Part shown: in pieces, positions 31,085 to 38,626 of the stretch
Numbering within the stretch: position 1 is the first letter of the stretch
Layout of the letters: every line of letters begins with the position of its first letter
Origin: Pseudofrankia coriaricola
GTDB lineage: Bacteria > Actinomycetota > Actinomycetes > Frankiales > Frankiaceae
Direction: 5' to 3'
DNA: 64,000 nucleotides
NCBI RefSeq assembly: GCF_001854805.1
Contig: NZ_MBLO01000257.1
Coordinates: 57,659-121,658 of the forward strand
Program-made: the position numbers and the translations under genes
The notes under the pieces: generated by a model
The model's input: only the letters and a program-made list of their open reading frames with translations
Database searches by the model: none
Told to the model about the DNA's origin: nothing

Positions 31085-32304
31085 CAGGCCCCGACCTGGC
31101 CCGGCTGGAGGCGGATCTCGTCGCGGCCGCCCTCGACGGGGCCGAATGGCCAGAGCTGCTGGCCCAGCTCGCCTGCGCCGTCGGCCGCTCGGTCCGCCTC
31201 CTCGACATGACGGGCAACCTCCTCGCGGCCTCGGCACCGACCGCCTCTGACCCCGCCGCCGGCCAGGCGGCCCGCGGCAGCACCGCGGTCGCCATGGCCG
31301 CGCTCCTGGTCGGCCCGGCTCTCGGGCCTGTCCTCAGCGACGCGCTGGGGAGGGCGGACGCCCCGGTCGTGTGCCGCGACGGATGGCGCGGTCATGGGGA
31401 TCCGGTCCGGATGGGTAACCGCTACCTCGGCGCCCTGCTCATAGAGGCGGTCGCGGAGGAGAGCGCGGACGCATGTGCCTGCCATCTGGTCGCGGCGGCC
31501 GGAACCGCGCTGGCGATCGTCGCGGTCCGGCGGGAAGCACACGCGGCGGCCCGCGCGCGGAGGGTGGATGTCGTCATCGACGACATCCGGCACGGCGCGA
31601 TCCGGCCGGCGGCCGAGTTCGTCCGGGTCGCCGAGAGCTTCGGCCTGGACGTCTGCATCCCTCACGCCGGAGTCGTACTGCAGTACATGGGGACGGATCC
31701 TGGCGCCTGGGCGGTGGCCTGGGGGCCGATCGGCTTCCCGGTGCTGCGCGAGGGCGAGCGGGCCTGGACGCTGCTGTCCGGTGACGTGCCCGCCGAGCTC
31801 GCCCGCCTGTGCAACCACCTCGCCTACCAGCTCGGCTCGCCGCGTGCGGTGCTGGCCGCCGCCGGGCCCGCGGTCCCCGGCGACCCGGTCGACCCGGCGG
31901 AGACGGCGGCCTCGTTCCGTTCGGCGGACGCCGTCCTCGCCTTGCTGCGCACCAGCCACGAGCGTGCCCCGGACCAGGAGCGGACCACGCTGCTGTTCGA
32001 CGAGCTGGGCCTGGAACGCCTCCTGCTGGGTGTCCCGGCCGCCAAGCTGCGGGCGTTCGCGGAACGGGCGCTCGCCGGCCTCGACCCGAGCGGCGTCGAC
32101 CTCCTGTCGGCCTACCTGGAGACCGACGGCACCCTCGACGCGGTGGCCGACCGGCTGGACACCCAGCCGGCGAAGCTGCGCCGCCGCCTGCCCACGCTCG
32201 TCGACGGGCTCACCGGCGCCGACCCGACGACGGGCCGCCTCACCACCTTGCACGCCGCCGCCCTCGCCCATCACCTGACCACGGCGGCAACTCACGACAC
32301 CTAG
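31081..32304 (+). CDS. PucR/CdaR-like regulator with altered DNA-binding helix
   Basis: 407 residues from ATG 31081 (ATGA overlap). Paralogue of the protein at 17878-19188: AVGRSVRLLDMTGNLLAAS, VCRDGWRGHGDPVRMGNRYLG, AIVAVRREAHAAARARR, LDVCIPHAGVVLQYMG and PAETAASFRSADAVLALLR match in order. The C-terminal region LLSAYLETDGTLDAVADRLD is conserved, but the recognition helix, HVHRNSVGYRM in the paralogue, reads DTQPAKLRRRL here. DNA binding may therefore differ or be lost. Coupled to the methyltransferase-like gene, so it likely tunes the catabolic island; PucR proteins often sense purine or amide catabolism. Confidence 0.82.
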   Translation: MTGPDLARLEADLVAAALDGAEWPELLAQLACAVGRSVRLLDMTGNLLAASAPTASDPAAGQAARGSTAVAMAALLVGPALGPVLSDALGRADAPVVCRDGWRGHGDPVRMGNRYLGALLIEAVAEESADACACHLVAAAGTALAIVAVRREAHAAARARRVDVVIDDIRHGAIRPAAEFVRVAESFGLDVCIPHAGVVLQYMGTDPGAWAVAWGPIGFPVLREGERAWTLLSGDVPAELARLCNHLAYQLGSPRAVLAAAGPAVPGDPVDPAETAASFRSADAVLALLRTSHERAPDQERTTLLFDELGLERLLLGVPAAKLRAFAERALAGLDPSGVDLLSAYLETDGTLDAVADRLDTQPAKLRRRLPTLVDGLTGADPTTGRLTTLHAAALAHHLTTAATHDT

Positions 32305-32382
32305 GCTGGCACCCGGCGGCGCGGCGGTCACCAACGCCGCTTACTTCCGTTGCCATACCGGCCGCGTCGGCCCCGGGCTTTC

Positions 32383-32811
32383 CTATTTCAGTGGGTTGCT
32401 CCACTTTAGGCGCGGAAATTTCGCGAAATCGGTGTCGTTGGTGAACAGCTCGCCGCGGTACTCGATGGCGTAGGCGGCGATCTGGGCGTCGGTGGTGAGG
32501 TTGCCGGCGGAGCCGATGTCCTGGAGCAGTCCGAGCACGGTCTCCAGATGGTTCGGGCCGGGTGGCAAGAGTTCCACGTTGGGCTGTGCGAGCCAGCCGC
32601 GCATGTAACCGGCGGCGGCCTCGATGGCCATAGGGGACGCGTGGACACGTGGATTCGTGGCTATGCGCAGAAATCCGAAGAGAACGGGGTGGGACAGGCC
32701 GATATGGGCGTGACTATTGATCGACTGTTCCCACCATGCCCGCGCGCGTGCGTGTTGTGGATAGCCGGTGAAGACGGCATACAGTAGCAGGTTGACGTCA
32801 GGGATGATCAC
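32383..32811 (-). CDS. vapC: VapC-type PIN-domain toxin
   Basis: 142 residues from GTG 32811, which overlaps the antitoxin stop as GTGA. PIN nuclease features: first Asp in VIIPDVNLLLYAVF, central conserved LSHPVLFGFLRIATNPRV, and the C-terminal acidic pair in NLTTDAQIAAYAIEY and GELFTNDTDFAKFPRLKW. VapC toxins are Mg-dependent RNases, usually cutting tRNA or rRNA. The pair sits on the opposite strand inside the catabolic island, convergent with the PucR-like gene, suggesting separate acquisition. Lower GC than its neighbours in several stretches. Confidence 0.88.
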   Translation of the reverse strand: MIIPDVNLLLYAVFTGYPQHARARAWWEQSINSHAHIGLSHPVLFGFLRIATNPRVHASPMAIEAAAGYMRGWLAQPNVELLPPGPNHLETVLGLLQDIGSAGNLTTDAQIAAYAIEYRGELFTNDTDFAKFPRLKWSNPLK

Positions 32812-33080
32812 GAGGCGCGGTGGAGCTTGTCGAGGATCTCTTCCTCTTCGAGCTCGTCGGCCACCCGGCTGAGGCTGGTCATGTCGAACCCAGGCCGGAT
32901 GGCCGACTCGTGCGGTACTAGGCGATAGGGCTCGTACTGGGCGTCTCGTGGCGCCAAGGCCTGCCGCAGGGCGTCGTTGATGACCTTCTTCATCGAACGC
33001 CGCTCGCGGTGGACGGCGTCCTCGACGAGCCGCGCGACGTCGTCGTCGAGGGTCAGGGTGGTACGCATGTCTGTCATCAT
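32808..33080 (-). CDS. vapB: VapB-type ribbon-helix-helix antitoxin
   Basis: 90 residues; ATG at 33080 or, three codons on, 33068 (MRTTLTLDDDVARLV). N-terminal ribbon-helix-helix strand RTTLTLDD then helices VEDAVHRERRSMKKVINDALRQAL, followed by an acidic C-terminal toxin-neutralising tail (ELEEEEILDKL). Its stop overlaps the toxin GTG. The start region lies on a palindrome CATCATGATG (33075-33084), a plausible autoregulation site. Together with VapC it forms a complete type II toxin-antitoxin module. Confidence 0.87.
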   Translation of the reverse strand: MMTDMRTTLTLDDDVARLVEDAVHRERRSMKKVINDALRQALAPRDAQYEPYRLVPHESAIRPGFDMTSLSRVADELEEEEILDKLHRAS

Positions 33081-33438
33081 GATGCCTAACGATCAAGGTG
33101 TCAAGATGCGCCGGACCTTGTTCGGTCTGACGTGTCGTGTCCGACAGTGGCAGGTTAGACAGTATCTGGACCGTCGAGGCCCATCTCTACCGGATCTTCC
33201 CCAAGCTTAGGGTGACCACCAGGGCGCAGCTCGCATCCAGGCTGGCGGAGGCGGAACCGTACCGGCTCGCGGCCGGAGCCTGAGCGCGCCACCGCGCCGG
33301 CCGCGAGCCCCGCTGGTTGTGAGCCCCGCTGGTTGTGAGCATCGCCACCCGATGGTCCGGCTGGTGGTGAGCACGCCGGCGCGGCCTTGTGGCGCGAGCA
33401 CATAGGGGCTCGCGGGAGTGGTTTCTAGCATCCGGCCT
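33081..33438. other. gap between vapB and second amidohydrolase, with 16-bp tandem repeat
   Basis: 358 bp. GAGCCCCGCTGGTTGT is repeated in tandem at 33305-33320 and 33321-33336, and a weaker version (GGCTGGTGGTGAGCACGCC) follows. The vapB promoter and the amidohydrolase promoter must lie here. No coding sequence is convincing. Confidence 0.45.
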
Positions 33439-34872
33439 ATGACAGCCGAGCCGACCAGCCCGAGTCCGCGGGCGCCGGGCGCTGACCTGCTTGTCATCGG
33501 CGGTGACGTCGTGACGATGGACGCGGGGCGGCGGGTCGTCGCCGGCGGGGCGGTCGCGGTGCGCGGGACGACGATCGCGATGGTGGGGCCCGCCGCCGGC
33601 GTCAGGGCGGCGTTCCCGGGGACGCCGGAGCTGGACGCCACGGGGTGCGTCGTCACCCCGGGAATGGTGGACGCGCACCAGCACACCACCGGGGACCCAC
33701 TGGCGCGCAGCGCGATCCCTGATGACATCGACGCGCGGGCGTCGATCTTCGAGTGGGCGGTGCCGCTGCACGCCGCCCACCAGGCCGAGGACGACGAGGT
33801 CTCGGCGCTGCTGACCGCGGTCGAGGCGCTGCGGGCCGGGGTGACGACGATCGTCGAGCCGGGCACTGTCGCGCACCCGATGACGGTCGGCGCGGCGCTG
33901 CGCCGGGCCGGGATCCGGGCGACGCTCGGCACCTGGGGCTGGGATGTCCCGGACGTGCCGTTCTCGCTGCCGACCGGCGAGGCGCTCGCCCGCCAGGCCG
34001 AGGTGATCCGCGCGTTCCCGCCGGCCGGCGCGGGCGGGGATGGGCTGGTCACCGGCTGGGTGACGCTCGTCGGGCACTACCTGGCCAGCGATGAGCTGCT
34101 CGTCGGGGCCGCCCAGCTCGCCGAGGAGCTGGACACCGGCTTCACGATGCACCTGGCGCCCAGCGTCGACGACCGGCACGCCTACGCCGAGCGCAGCGGG
34201 CGCGGGCCGGCCGAGCACCTCGCCGAGCTCGGCGTCCTCGGGCCGAGGCTGCTGCTCGGCCACGCCGTCTGGATGTCCGAACGCGAGATCGCGACGCTCG
34301 CCGAGACGGGCACGGCCGTCGCCTGCTGCCCGTGGGCCTACCTGCGCCTGGGCCAGGGCCTGACCAGGGCCGGGCGGCACGTGCCGTTCCTGCGGTCCGG
34401 CGGGCGGCTCGCGCTCGGCTGCGACGCGCACAACGCCGGCGACCGGGTCGACGTGCTGGGCGCCGCCCGGCTGCTCGCGGGCCTGTCCCAGGACGCACCG
34501 GTCGATGGCGTGCCGCCGCTGCGCGCGCACGAGGCGTTCGAGGTAGCCACCGTCGGCGGCGCGGAGGCGATCGGGCTCGGCGAGGTGACCGGTGCCCTCG
34601 TCGAGGGCAGGCAGGCCGACCTCGTCGTCTTCCGTACCGACGACCCGGCCTGGGTGCCGCTCGGCGAGCATGCCCGCCAGCTCGTCTGGAACGCGCCGAC
34701 CCACACCGTCCGCGACGTGCTCGTCGCCGGCCGCCCGGTCGTCCGTGACGGCCATGTGACCACCGTCGACGAGGGTGAGCTGTGGGCGTGGGCGCGGGAG
34801 CGCTCCGCGTCCCTGCTCTCCCGCGCCGGCATCGAGATCCCCCGTTCCTGGCCGCTCGCCGCCGGCGAGTAG
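33439..34872 (+). CDS. amidohydrolase, second copy type
   Basis: 477 residues from ATG 33439. Same superfamily as 26038-27462 but distinct: metal motif HQH in MVDAHQHTTGDP, TMHLAPSVDD, LLGHAVWMSERE and ALGCDAHNAGD, where the usual second-shell GTD is GCD. IVEPGTVAHPMTVGAALRRAG and LVEGRQADLVVFRTD are also typical. Members deaminate or hydrolyse cyclic amidines and N-heterocycles. Sits between VapBC and the Fe/2OG dioxygenase on the plus strand, probably in the same catabolic regulon. Having two amidohydrolases suggests two sequential hydrolyses, such as deamination and ring opening. Confidence 0.88.
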   Translation: MTAEPTSPSPRAPGADLLVIGGDVVTMDAGRRVVAGGAVAVRGTTIAMVGPAAGVRAAFPGTPELDATGCVVTPGMVDAHQHTTGDPLARSAIPDDIDARASIFEWAVPLHAAHQAEDDEVSALLTAVEALRAGVTTIVEPGTVAHPMTVGAALRRAGIRATLGTWGWDVPDVPFSLPTGEALARQAEVIRAFPPAGAGGDGLVTGWVTLVGHYLASDELLVGAAQLAEELDTGFTMHLAPSVDDRHAYAERSGRGPAEHLAELGVLGPRLLLGHAVWMSEREIATLAETGTAVACCPWAYLRLGQGLTRAGRHVPFLRSGGRLALGCDAHNAGDRVDVLGAARLLAGLSQDAPVDGVPPLRAHEAFEVATVGGAEAIGLGEVTGALVEGRQADLVVFRTDDPAWVPLGEHARQLVWNAPTHTVRDVLVAGRPVVRDGHVTTVDEGELWAWARERSASLLSRAGIEIPRSWPLAAGE

Positions 34873-35068
34873 CCCGCCGCATGCCCGCCCGGACGCGTGC
34901 CCGGCGCGGACGCATGCGCGGCCTCGCTCAGGTCGGCCGGGCAGCGGCGCCCGCGTACTACTCCTCGGCTACTCGCGATGCGGAGAGTCTCGTGATCGAG
35001 AAGCCTCGGTCGGGTATCTCCGCAGGTCTTCGCCCAAACCCTCGCCCGTGGAAGGGAATGACCGACCC

Positions 35069-36154
35069 ATGAGCACCACGACCTCGCCGACGCTGGAACC
35101 GGTCCGGGGGCCGTTCGTCTGGCGCGGCGACCAGCTGTCCAGGACCGACGAGTGGATCTTCCGGCTGAGCGGCGACCAGGTCGCCGAGCTGGAGGAGGCC
35201 GGCCGCCGGTTCGTCGCCGACGACCCGGACCTGCGGTTCGTCACCGCCGCCGAGTACCCGCTGCCGGTATGCGCCGGCGCGGTCCGCGTCTTCGGCGCCG
35301 ACCTGGACTCCGGCCGCGGCTTCGTGCTGATCCGCGGCCTGCGGATGGATGACTACGACGACGCCCTGGCCGCCGCGATCTTCTACCTCCTCGCGCTGCA
35401 CCTCGGCGAGCCGATGCGGCAGAACCTGCTCGGCGACGTCCTCGACCACATCGTCGGGGTCTCGAACAAGAAGTACCTGGAGGGTGGCCTGCCGTCGCGG
35501 ACCCGCGACAAGCTGCCGTTCCACTCCGACAGCTCCGACGCCGTCGCGCTCATGTGCCTGCGCCCGCCGGCCGCCGGCGGCCTGTCCAGCCTGGTCAGCG
35601 GCGCGACCGTCTACAACGAGGTGCTCGCCCGCCGCCCCGACCTCGCGCCGCTGCTGCTTGAGCCCTGGCACTACGACTGGCGCCGCCAGGACCCGAACGC
35701 CCCGGCCGACACCTACACCTCGCCGATCGTCAGCTGGACCCAGGGCACGTTCAGCATGTACGCCGGCGGCGACATGATCGAGTCCGCGCACCGCTACCCG
35801 GGCGTACCGCCCCTCACCGCGGCGCAGAAGGAGCTGCTGGCACTCGTCGAGGAGATCACCTACGAGCCCGGCGTCGCCCTGGACATGGACTTCCAGCCCG
35901 GCGACATCCAGTGGCTGCTGAACTACGCCGCGCTGCACTCGCGGACCGAGTTCGTCAACGGCCCCGACCGGGCGCACCAGCGCCACCTGCTGCGGATCTG
36001 GCTGCGCCGCAACGTCGACCGGCCGCTGGTGCCCAGGTTCGGCAAGCACGTCGTCGTCGCCGCGCCGGACGCCCGCCAGGTCGGCCCCGGCGACGACACC
36101 GGTCGCTTCCGCATCGCCGACGCCGCCACCATCCGCGAGCGCTGGGGCGATTAG
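35069..36154 (+). CDS. TauD/TfdA-type Fe(II)/2-oxoglutarate dioxygenase
   Basis: 361 residues from ATG 35069, with GGAAGGGA about 11 nt upstream. Double-stranded beta-helix oxygenase: iron ligands His152 and Asp154 (KLPFHSDSSD) and distal His290 (NYAALHSRTEF), and 2-oxoglutarate-binding Arg309 in QRHLLRIWLRRN. GRGFVLIRGL and the WLRRN C-terminus are typical of the TauD/clavaminate synthase-like group. Such enzymes hydroxylate unactivated carbons and thereby cut C-N, C-S or C-O bonds. Between an amidohydrolase and the flavin-reductase-like gene; the substrate is unknown. Confidence 0.9.
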   Translation: MSTTTSPTLEPVRGPFVWRGDQLSRTDEWIFRLSGDQVAELEEAGRRFVADDPDLRFVTAAEYPLPVCAGAVRVFGADLDSGRGFVLIRGLRMDDYDDALAAAIFYLLALHLGEPMRQNLLGDVLDHIVGVSNKKYLEGGLPSRTRDKLPFHSDSSDAVALMCLRPPAAGGLSSLVSGATVYNEVLARRPDLAPLLLEPWHYDWRRQDPNAPADTYTSPIVSWTQGTFSMYAGGDMIESAHRYPGVPPLTAAQKELLALVEEITYEPGVALDMDFQPGDIQWLLNYAALHSRTEFVNGPDRAHQRHLLRIWLRRNVDRPLVPRFGKHVVVAAPDARQVGPGDDTGRFRIADAATIRERWGD

Positions 36155-36198
36155 GACCGCGGGCCCACCAGTTCTCGGGCCTACCAGAAAGGAGACGC

Positions 36199-36888
36199 AT
36201 GCCCGTCATCGACCTTGCCGATCGGACTCCGGCGCAGCGGCAGGGGATCCTGTCGCAGCTGGTGGTACCGCGGCCGATCGCGGTGATCTCGACGATGTCG
36301 GCGGACGGCGCCGTCAACGTCGCGCCGTACAGCTACTACATGCCGGTCTGTGGGCTGCCGCCGACGGTCGCGATCACGATGGGCACCCGCCGGGAGGCGA
36401 CACCGCAGCCCAAGGACACGTTCGCGAACCTCGCCGCCAGCGGCGAGTTCGTCATCAACGTCGCCACCGCCCCGCTCGCCGAGCACCTTGAGACGATCGC
36501 CCGCGAGTACCCGGCCGGGGTGAACGAGGCCGCCCTCGTCGGCTGGAAGCTCAAGCCGTCGCAGCGGGTCGCGCCGCCGTCGCTCGCGGACAGCCCGGCG
36601 CAGCTGGAGTGCCGGGTCCGCGAGATCATCGACCGGGGCGACCCGGACGAGCCGTTCGCCGGCATCCACCTCGTGCTCGCAGAGGTGATCTGCGTCGTCG
36701 TCGACGACGAGCTGCTCGCGGAGCCGCACCGGATCGACCCGACGAAGATCCCCGCCGTCGGCCGGCTGGGCTTTCCCTGGTTCGTGGTCGCCCAGCCCGA
36801 GTCCATGATCGAGCTTGACCGGACCCCCTACGACCCGTCCGAGGTGATCCCGCCCGCGGCGCGGATGCCGACGGCGCGCACGGTGTAG
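36199..36888 (+). CDS. flavin-reductase-like FMN-binding protein
   Basis: 229 residues from ATG 36199 with AAAGGAGA upstream. Flavin reductase split-barrel domain: QLVVPRPIAVISTMSADGAVNVAPYSYY (about 20-47), PTVAITMGTRR, DTFANLAASGEFVINVA and the C-terminal FAGIHLVLAEVICVVVDDEL. This subgroup reduces or binds FMN and often partners monooxygenases or lower-potential reactions. It follows the 2OG dioxygenase by 44 bp. It might support the Rieske oxygenase, though classical partners are different, or act alone on a ring. Confidence 0.85.
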   Translation: MPVIDLADRTPAQRQGILSQLVVPRPIAVISTMSADGAVNVAPYSYYMPVCGLPPTVAITMGTRREATPQPKDTFANLAASGEFVINVATAPLAEHLETIAREYPAGVNEAALVGWKLKPSQRVAPPSLADSPAQLECRVREIIDRGDPDEPFAGIHLVLAEVICVVVDDELLAEPHRIDPTKIPAVGRLGFPWFVVAQPESMIELDRTPYDPSEVIPPAARMPTARTV

Positions 36889-37496
36889 CGGCGGCCAGAG
36901 CAGGCCGGCACGGAGCCCGGCCGACGGCCGCGGCGGCGGCCCGCCCGAAGATTGCCGGCATATGGCGATCGGGACAGGTCCATGTAACGAACCGGGGGGC
37001 GGCCGGGACCGCCCGGAACGGTTGGTGCCCAAGGCACATGGGAGCGCGACGCGCGCCCGTCTAGCCTTCAGGGCAGTGTGGAGGCCCGCCCGGACCCGCC
37101 GGGCTGATCCCGCCGGCAGGCCGGTTTGCCGGTTGGCTGGTTCGCCCGGCGGGCCGGTCACGAGCCCGGCGCCGAGAGCCGGCCGCGGGTGGCGAGCGCC
37201 GCGGCTGGATCGTCGGGAAGCGACCAGTGTCACGAACCTGTGCCCGTCGGATCACGGGCCGCAGATGCGAGCATCGGCCATCCCCATGCCACAACCCGGA
37301 CACACCGCGGAGTTAGAACAACGCTCGACGTCGCCACAGCCACCGTGGGGTGGCGATGATGCCGACACGGGCCGACCCACCGGAACGACAACTGCATCCA
37401 CCTCCACGGCGCGACGGATCCCGGCGGAGGCGGCCCTACAACGTCGTAGGCCGCGACATAAAGATCTTTCACCAGCTCATTCGCGGAAGGTACGAC
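36889..37496. other. 608-bp leader of the BMP transporter operon
   Basis: No open frame here looks like a gene. The left part carries GC-rich complementary words (GGCCGGC, GCCGGCC) after the flavin-reductase stop, possibly a terminator. The 37440-37496 stretch is less GC-rich and probably carries the transporter promoter. Confidence 0.4.
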
Positions 37497-38582
37497 GTGA
37501 CTGTTAGGTCTCTGCGCCCACGCACGGCCGCCCTCGCTGCCGGGGCCGCGGCCCTGTCGATGCTCCTGGTCTCCGCCTGTGGCGACAACTCGGCGGACAC
37601 CACCACGGCCGCGGCCAGCGGTACCCCCGCCGCGGCGAAGCAGCCCGACGTGAACGGCGACGGCAAGGTCGTCATCGGCATCCTCAGCCCCGGCGACACC
37701 AACGACAACGGCTACTACGAGAGCTTCGTCGCCTCCGCCAAGACCTTCGCCGACGAGAAGGGCTGGAAGGTCATCACCCAGGACAAGCTCAACCCGGCCG
37801 ACGCGGCGACCGCGGCCCGCAACATGTGCCGGCAGAACGTCGACCTGGTCGCGGTCGGCGCGAGCGAGCTCAAGGACGCGATCCCGGTCGCCGCCGAGCC
37901 CGTCTGCGCCAAGTCCAACTGGTACGTCGCCGCCGGCCAGGGCGTCGAGCAGACCCAGTACATCTCGACCTCGACCGACGACGCGAACGAGAGTCTGATG
38001 GCCGCCGGCTACGCCGCCGGTCTGTTGATGAAGGACAAGGGCGCCACCAAGGCCGGCTACGTCACCGGCCCGGAGCTGGACTTCTCCGTCGTCGCCTACA
38101 AGGCGTTCAAGGCCGGTATCCGCATGGTCATCCCGAACGCGGACGTCGTCGCCACCTACACCGGCGACTTCGACGACTCCGCCAAGGGACAGGAGGCCGC
38201 GCTTGCCCAGATCAACCAGGGCGTGCAGATGCTCTACCCGTATCTCGGCGGCGCGACGGACGCCGCCGCCAAGGTCGCGACCGAGCACGGTGTGCCCTCG
38301 CTCACCCCGGGCACCGACCGGTGCGGCGACCCCACGGCCGACTTCGCCGTGTCGGTCATCTTCAGCCCGGGCGACTACTTCACCGCCGCGCTCAAGGCCT
38401 TCTCCACGGGCGACCTGAAGATGGGCCAGACCCGCAAGTGGCAGATGGGCAAGGACGCCGTGCCGACCGTGAAGATCTGCAAGGGCACGGACGCGCAGAA
38501 CAAGGCCGTCGCCGACTTCATCGCCAAGGTCGGCTCGGGTGAGATCGTCCCGGCCGACGAGGTCGCCAAGCTCGCCAGCTGA
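37497..38582 (+). CDS. BMP-family substrate-binding lipoprotein
   Basis: 361 residues from GTG 37497 with GGAAGGT upstream; earlier in-frame ATGs lack a signal sequence. Signal peptide and lipobox LVSAC with lipidated Cys28. The mature part is a BMP/PnrA (Med) periplasmic-binding domain: VVIGILSPGDTNDNGYYESF, GWKVITQDKLNP, ARNMCRQNVDLVAVGASELKD, LMKDKGATKAGYVTGPELDF and FDDSAKGQEAALAQINQGVQ. BMP proteins bind nucleosides, purines or similar compounds and hand them to an ABC importer; the ATPase and two permeases follow directly. Cell-surface lipoprotein. Confidence 0.92.
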   Translation: MTVRSLRPRTAALAAGAAALSMLLVSACGDNSADTTTAAASGTPAAAKQPDVNGDGKVVIGILSPGDTNDNGYYESFVASAKTFADEKGWKVITQDKLNPADAATAARNMCRQNVDLVAVGASELKDAIPVAAEPVCAKSNWYVAAGQGVEQTQYISTSTDDANESLMAAGYAAGLLMKDKGATKAGYVTGPELDFSVVAYKAFKAGIRMVIPNADVVATYTGDFDDSAKGQEAALAQINQGVQMLYPYLGGATDAAAKVATEHGVPSLTPGTDRCGDPTADFAVSVIFSPGDYFTAALKAFSTGDLKMGQTRKWQMGKDAVPTVKICKGTDAQNKAVADFIAKVGSGEIVPADEVAKLAS

Positions 38583-38626
38583 GGACCGCCGAGCAGCGCT
38601 CGCTGGGAACGGAGCGGAAACCGACG

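Noticed and set aside
35058..35072. Five-codon leader ORF (MTDP) overlapping the 2OG dioxygenase start
   Set aside because: Its ATG is directly adjacent to the GGAAGGGA sequence, too close for initiation, while the same sequence fits the real start 11 nt away.
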